Shown one piece after another: positions 59,666 through 64,000 of a stretch of DNA of 64,000 nt. Under the pieces are notes generated by a model that saw nothing but the letters and a program-made list of their open reading frames with translations, was not told where the DNA came from and did not search any database. Source of the DNA: Halodesulfovibrio aestuarii (lineage in GTDB: Bacteria; Desulfobacterota; Desulfovibrionia; Desulfovibrionales; Desulfovibrionaceae); the NCBI RefSeq assembly GCF_050571805.1, contig NZ_CP192219.1. The stretch is one strand, 5' to 3'. Each line of letters opens with the position of its first letter. Position 1 is the first letter of the stretch. The position numbers and the translations under genes were made by a program.

Positions 59666-60949
59666 TCACTTCCCATGCTTATGGATTGCGTCATAGACAT
59701 CACTGATCGGGATACCGTTTCGCCGGGCAATCTCTTTGCAATCCTCAAATTCCGGCTTGGAACGGATTACCACGCCATTAAGATGCGTGTGTTTCAAGGT
59801 CACCTCGCCCAACGGGATCTCAATACGCTCAAAACTTCTTTCCAGCGCGGTCTTATCAACTGAAAGACTTTTTATACCTAATGTGGTTGTGTGTCGAAAA
59901 ATCAAGTCTTTGAAATACTCTTCCTTATCCATACCGCACAAAAGTGAGACGAGGGTGCCCGGCCTGTTTTTCTTCATAAGTATAGGCGTAAAGTACGCAT
60001 CCATGGCACCATGTTCCATGAATATATCCATGGCTTCCCCAAGCATCTCTCCGGTCATGTCGTCTATGTTGCACTGAAGAAGACGGGCTTCTGATTTACC
60101 CGAGCACTCCTGCTCCACTACAGCCAGATACGCTCTAAGAACATTAGGAAGTCGGGTTTCACTGCGATGCCCTATGCCGTACCCTGTCCTTTGTATTTTC
60201 ATGACAGGAGAATCGATGAATCTATCAGTCAGAGAGGCAATAATAGCCGCACCAGTAGGTGTTGTGGCTTCGTGTGTGGTTCCACCGACAGAGATCGGGA
60301 TATTATGAAGAATTTCAGATGTGGCCGGAGCAGGAACAGGCATTACACCATGAACGCAATGGACAACACCGCTGCCCAGTTCCACAGAACGGGCCCAGAC
60401 ACCTTCAACGCCCAAGTTATGGTAACAGATAGCCGCGCCGACTATGTCCACAATGGAATCCGTGGCCCCCACCTCATGAAAATGAACCTCATCCACCGGT
60501 TTTGCATGCACTTTGGCTTCGGCTTCGGCAACCTTGCGGAAAATATTGAGACTGGTTTCCTTAACCCTCTCGTCCAATCCACTTTTCATGATAATGGATT
60601 TGATATCAGTAAAATTACGGTGGGGTTTGTGGGTATGTGCGCAGGAATTTTTTAAGTCTTCCTTCCCATGATGATGGTGAGTGTGCTCATGATGATGGCT
60701 GTTTTTGTGCTGCCCATGAGTATGGTCATGCTCGTGAGCATGGCCCTCGCCGCGCAGATGCACTTCGACCCGTGTGCCATGAATACCTCTTCTGCTATCC
60801 TTGGTGATTTCGAGTTCGAATTCACTATTCAGGTCTAATTTCCCCAGTTCGGAACGCAAAAACTCAGCATCAACACCAAGGTCGATCATGGCTGCCAGAT
60901 TCATATCGCCGCTGATTCCGGCAAAACAGTCATAATATAATATTTTCAT
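59666..60949 (-). CDS. larC: LarC, nickel insertase (full length)
   Basis: The 427-residue protein spans both halves of LarC in one frame, while some lactobacilli make it as LarC1/LarC2 by a frameshift. It begins MKILYYDCFAGISGDM, has a His-rich stretch (about 70-110, with HHHEHTHHHH) and then AKPVDEVHFHEVGATDSIVDIVG and NIDDMTGEMLGEAMDIF. It inserts nickel into the pincer using CTP. The His-rich part would store or sense Ni. First gene of the lar operon. Confidence 0.95.
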   Translation of the reverse strand: MKILYYDCFAGISGDMNLAAMIDLGVDAEFLRSELGKLDLNSEFELEITKDSRRGIHGTRVEVHLRGEGHAHEHDHTHGQHKNSHHHEHTHHHHGKEDLKNSCAHTHKPHRNFTDIKSIIMKSGLDERVKETSLNIFRKVAEAEAKVHAKPVDEVHFHEVGATDSIVDIVGAAICYHNLGVEGVWARSVELGSGVVHCVHGVMPVPAPATSEILHNIPISVGGTTHEATTPTGAAIIASLTDRFIDSPVMKIQRTGYGIGHRSETRLPNVLRAYLAVVEQECSGKSEARLLQCNIDDMTGEMLGEAMDIFMEHGAMDAYFTPILMKKNRPGTLVSLLCGMDKEEYFKDLIFRHTTTLGIKSLSVDKTALERSFERIEIPLGEVTLKHTHLNGVVIRSKPEFEDCKEIARRNGIPISDVYDAIHKHGK

Positions 60950-60999
60950 TTTGTTATCCGATAATCGTAGCCCATGTCCTCTCCGCTTTTATATAGAAA

Positions 61000-61028
61000 A
61001 ATCCGGTAACATACCGTCTCGCCGGATT
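61000..61028 (-). promoter_or_regulatory. Hairpin in the larC leader
   Basis: AATCCGG (61000-61006) pairs with CCGGATT (61022-61028) around 15 bases that hold an alternative CGGTA/TACCG pairing. On the minus strand it is followed by TTTTTC. A TATAAT hexamer lies just upstream (61035-61040), so the hairpin would be at the very 5' end of the transcript. Attenuator-like, but speculative. Confidence 0.4.
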
Positions 61029-61066
61029 GCAGAAATTATAACGCTGAAAAGGACAAAAAAATTATA

Positions 61067-61108
61067 GGCTGACGGAGGAAGATACTCTTGCTGTGCCCCC
61101 CGTCAGCC
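61067..61108 (-). terminator. Terminator of the aldo/keto reductase gene
   Basis: GGCTGACGG pairs with CCGTCAGCC around a 24-base loop; on the minus strand it is followed by TATAATTTTTTT. It lies 32 bases past the reductase stop. Confidence 0.72.
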
Positions 61109-61139
61109 CAGTATATTCAACTATTATTTTTACATAACG

Positions 61140-62291
61140 CTACGCATTTTCAAGTTCAGTGACGACCCTTTTAAGGACCTCTGGAATATTAATCTGCTGC
61201 GGACATTTTTCCAAACATTCCCCGCACTCTATACACTGAGACGCAAACCCTGCTTCACGCTGGAGAACTGTACCCGCGGCAAACGATTTATAAAAATGTT
61301 TAACGCCTTCCAAGCCTCCGAACATGTGCAACTTATTGAATAAATCAAAGCAGGTAGGAATCTGGACTGCTGCAGGACATGGCATACAGTATCCACACCC
61401 CGTGCAACCGACCTGCATAAGTTCCCGATACTTCGTGCTTACCCGGTCAACCAGAGCACACTCTTCTGCCGTAAGGGAATCTGCATGCGCTTCACAGGCA
61501 ATAGCCATGTTCTGCTTCACATGGGACTCAATGTTCATTCCTGAAAGCACCACTGTGACTTCCGGATGATTCCAAACCCAGCGCAGTGCCCATTCAACAG
61601 GAGCACGTTTGGTCTGCGCTTCGTCCCAAATTTCCGCGACAGCCGGAGGCGCAGTAGGAAGACCGAGATTACCACCGCGCAGAGGTTCCATAATAACCAC
61701 ACCCAGATCCTTGGATGCAGCATATTCCAGCCCCTTGGTTCCTGCCTGAAACTCCTGATCGAGGTAGTTGTACTGAATCTGGCAAAACACCCAAGGGTAA
61801 CTGTCCACAATACCGTTGAAATCCTCTGACAGGCCATGGAAGGAAAAACCGGGATTCACGATGCGTCCGTCACGTTGAGCCTGATCAAGAAATTCCTTCA
61901 CGCCGAGAGCTTCGATCTTATCCCAGGATGGGCCGCTCAGAGCATGGATCAGATAATAGTCAATATGATCCGTGCCGAGCTTTTCCAACTGAGCATTAAG
62001 GAAATTGTCCATATCCTCACGGCTGTTAACCATCCAAGTCGGGAGTTTGGTGGCAATTTTTACTTTTTCACGATAGCCGTCACGCAAAGCTTTGCCAAGC
62101 AACGGCTCACTTTCTCCGTTGTGGTACGGCCATGCGGTATCCACATAGTTAACACCATTATCAATAGCTTCGCGGATCTGTGCAATGGCTCGTTTTTCGT
62201 CAATTTTTCCATCAACCATCGGCAGGCGCATACAGCCGAATCCCAGTGCGGAAAGTTGATCGCCATTCTTGGGCATTGTTCTGTAAAGCAT
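61140..62291 (-). CDS. Aldo/keto reductase with C-terminal Fe-S domain
   Basis: The 383-residue protein has the TIM-barrel AKR core with the catalytic Asp/Tyr/Lys/His pattern (NYVDTAWPYHNGESE, about 48-62; Lys near KIATKLP; HIDYYLIHAL). The C-terminal part has CTGCGYCMPCPAAVQIP (about 297) and CIECGECLEKCPQQINIP (about 355), two 4Fe-4S-type motifs. Such fused reductases are common in anaerobes and probably exchange electrons with ferredoxin. The substrate is unknown. Confidence 0.92.
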   Translation of the reverse strand: MLYRTMPKNGDQLSALGFGCMRLPMVDGKIDEKRAIAQIREAIDNGVNYVDTAWPYHNGESEPLLGKALRDGYREKVKIATKLPTWMVNSREDMDNFLNAQLEKLGTDHIDYYLIHALSGPSWDKIEALGVKEFLDQAQRDGRIVNPGFSFHGLSEDFNGIVDSYPWVFCQIQYNYLDQEFQAGTKGLEYAASKDLGVVIMEPLRGGNLGLPTAPPAVAEIWDEAQTKRAPVEWALRWVWNHPEVTVVLSGMNIESHVKQNMAIACEAHADSLTAEECALVDRVSTKYRELMQVGCTGCGYCMPCPAAVQIPTCFDLFNKLHMFGGLEGVKHFYKSFAAGTVLQREAGFASQCIECGECLEKCPQQINIPEVLKRVVTELENA

Positions 62292-63274
62292 ATTTTATCT
62301 CCTAACTAGTAGTAATTGCAGAGTATGATATAGAAATGAGGCGAAAGTACGACATACGCCAATAAGGGACATCTATTATGTATCAAGTAACACCAGATTA
62401 TAATTCAACCTGCCGACATCCTGCTTACATTTCTGGCTGTAATTATTGCCACACTTTTAATACGGTTGGAACAGACGATCCTCTGTGCTTTTTACCTGAT
62501 CCTTCAATCCAACAAATAGCCTTAAAAATACCATCAATATTAAAGAAGAAAAAACACAAACAGCCACTATCCCATAAAAGAACAGTAGCTGACAATCGCT
62601 GATATTTGTATTTTCTATTTTTGCCCAATACAATAAAAAACGACATGGAGATAAACAGCAACACTATCCATGTCATGTCTTAAATGCACCCTAACAGAAC
62701 TGAGCCTACAAAAATAGATGCACTAAAGCACTGTTGTATTGAATCAGACAATAACTACAGGCGAAGCTGACTTGCATCAGGTTGTTGAACAACATCATGT
62801 ACTGAAGTGGCACCTTCTGTGATCGAATTTACCGCTTCAAAACTAAATGCAACCAGATAACAGTTGCCGATCATCGTATCCTCATGAAGTTATCGACTTT
62901 AACTCAAGAACGTCTACGAAACTAGGGGCGATTCAAACATCACTTCGTATTGACAATCAAACATTTTGCAACGCTATCTATTCATATCCTTCCACTCCTT
63001 ATTGTCCCCCCCATGCGGAAAAGTTACCCGCACATAGCTAGTTACCACCTTCAACATCAACCGTATTTAAGCGCTACGCCGCCTCCACACTCTTCAAGCA
63101 ATGCCAAAGCTACATTCTGCTTCTTCCCAAAAACCAGTGTGCTAGCCGGAAATTTATTAATTTGTTAACAGGTTAAAAAACACAGTTCTTCTTGCATCGC
63201 TTACCTGCCTTCTAAATTGGAATACTTCCCGCTCTCCTCAAAAAACTCATCCCAAAAAAGCCATGAGAATAGAC
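62292..63274. other. Mostly gene-free stretch, about 980 bases
   Basis: I see no convincing gene. Frames at 62378-62602 (plus) and 62443-62676 (minus) have no ribosome sites. One 39-codon minus-strand frame (62755-62874) has a good one. A promoter for the gene at 63275 must lie towards its right end. Confidence 0.55.
62755..62874 (-). CDS. Possible 39-residue peptide, MCP-like sequence
   Basis: AGGA lies four bases before the ATG at 62874. The peptide includes FEAVNSITEGATSVHDVVQQ, which resembles the C-terminal end of a methyl-accepting chemotaxis protein, so it may be a relic. Not preserved as a full gene. Confidence 0.35.
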   Translation of the reverse strand: MIGNCYLVAFSFEAVNSITEGATSVHDVVQQPDASQLRL

Positions 63275-64000
63275 ATGAAAAAACTAACCCTTGCGTTACT
63301 TCTTTTTGTTTTCCCTTTTACTGCACATGCTCAAACAACTTTTACAATATCTCCTAAGGCCATTTACTTTTCGTATCACGAGCAGGTAATGGATGAGACT
63401 GGCTACCTTGCCGGAATAAATACTGGACTTACACATACAACCAATCAGGGATATTTCTTTGGTCTTGAAGCAGAAGGATTAGGCGGGGAATTACGTTATG
63501 AAGGGAAGTACTCTGATGGCACGGGTCTCAGTTGCGATACCCACGACTTTTTGTTTCAGGGTACGGCTGCTGTAGGAAAAGAATTCACTATTTCATCCTG
63601 GCAGTTAACTCCGTATACAGGCCTCAAATACCGCTACTGGCGGGACAACATCATTACTGAGGGAGGCTATCTACGCCAGATTAGCCAGTTCTACCTTCCT
63701 GTCGGCTTGACTGCACAATATGACCTTGATGACAGTTGGAACGTAAAAGTAAAAATGGAAGGTTCGTTGTTACTAGCCGGAAGGGTGTATTCAAATTTGA
63801 GTGACGCCGGAAGTATGTACTCCGACATAACAAACCACCAAAGCTTTGGCAGTGGTGTCGGAGCGCGCATCTCAACAACATTGCAAAAGAATTTGGGAAG
63901 TTACATTCTCGGAATTTCACCGTATTTCGAATGGTATGAAGTTAAAACATCTAAAAAGGCATCAAGCCAGATTGGCGATCAACCAGCAAAATTTATTGAG
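63275..64000 (+). CDS. Predicted outer-membrane beta-barrel-like protein (cut by window edge)
   Basis: The frame is open from ATG 63275 to the window end (242 codons seen). A signal peptide (MKKLTLALLLFVFPFTAHAQ, cut after about residue 19) is followed by alternating hydrophobic-polar strands rich in Tyr, Trp and Gly: TNQGYFFGLEAEGLGGELRY, FLFQGTAAVGKEFTISSW, LTPYTGLKYRYWRD and YFEWYEVKTSKK. That pattern fits an outer-membrane barrel of the Opr/OmpW-like kind. The ribosome site is weak. Confidence 0.72.
   Translation, partial: MKKLTLALLLFVFPFTAHAQTTFTISPKAIYFSYHEQVMDETGYLAGINTGLTHTTNQGYFFGLEAEGLGGELRYEGKYSDGTGLSCDTHDFLFQGTAAVGKEFTISSWQLTPYTGLKYRYWRDNIITEGGYLRQISQFYLPVGLTAQYDLDDSWNVKVKMEGSLLLAGRVYSNLSDAGSMYSDITNHQSFGSGVGARISTTLQKNLGSYILGISPYFEWYEVKTSKKASSQIGDQPAKFIE

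Noticed and set aside
62378..62602. 74-codon frame with a CNYCH haem-like motif
   Set aside because: No signal peptide, weak ribosome site and low-complexity Lys-rich end; the CxxCH is probably chance.
62443..62676. 77-codon minus-strand hydrophobic frame
   Set aside because: No ribosome site, and it is antisense to another doubtful frame.

Overview
The window looks like chromosome from a sulphate-reducing desulfobacterium, most likely a marine member of the Desulfovibrionaceae (Halodesulfovibrio-like). This is inferred from three things: a larC-larE-larB nickel-pincer cofactor set, a NikR-type operator of the form described for Desulfovibrio, and an N-type ATPase next to multihaem and ferredoxin-type redox proteins. 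No rRNA, tRNA, CRISPR array, transposase or integrase is visible.

Layout. (1) 1-3.4 kb: the tail of an alpha/beta hydrolase, an unknown protein, and a methyltransferase-flavodoxin pair. A divergently placed marR gene shares its palindromic operator with that pair. (2) 3.4-4.3 kb: two small unknown genes with strong terminators. (3) 4.35-23.5 kb: a headless P2-like contractile tail element read on the minus strand, best explained as an R-type tailocin. It has a complete tail module (D, X, U, T, E/E', FII, FI, fibres and chaperones, I, J, W, V), a holin region, a Mor-like activator, an early block with a zinc-ribbon regulator and replication-type proteins, and a divergent double-HTH repressor. 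It has no terminase, portal, capsid, integrase or recognisable endolysin. Three tandem fibre-chaperone cassettes share the same fibre N-terminus, and the tail chaperone carries a canonical -1 frameshift heptamer. (4) 24.1-28.5 kb: a minus-strand operon of methyltransferase, polyprenyl-synthase-like protein, MacB-type ABC exporter and dihaem lipoprotein. No characterised pathway with this combination is known to me. (5) 29-31.8 kb: a CPA2 cation/proton antiporter and an unknown membrane protein. (6) 32.3-39.8 kb: a universal stress protein followed by a full N-ATPase operon, atpDCQRBEFAG. (7) 39.8-44.3 kb: a small membrane protein, a DUF6765-like protein and a four-gene CsgG/DUF4810/GNA1162 lipoprotein operon. 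(8) 44.9-52.7 kb: a Cus-type heavy-metal RND efflux operon with a YHS-like periplasmic protein. It is followed at 52779-53009 by a 231-base mosaic of four pieces of the 40.2-44.3 kb region, kept in order, which is a scar of duplication and deletion. (9) 53.1-57.9 kb: a nickel/peptide-type ABC importer behind a NikR-like site. Its binding protein appears to start at an ATT codon. (10) 58.1-62.3 kb: larB, larE, larC and an Fe-S aldo/keto reductase. (11) 62.3-64 kb: a mostly empty stretch, then a truncated outer-membrane-type protein.

How the parts fit together: the ABC importer and the Lar genes together suggest nickel acquisition feeding the LarA cofactor, although larA itself is not in the window. 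The Cus-type operon handles periplasmic Cu/Ag. The N-ATPase and the antiporter deal with ion homeostasis. The tail element is probably a regulated antibacterial particle with several alternative receptor-binding fibres.
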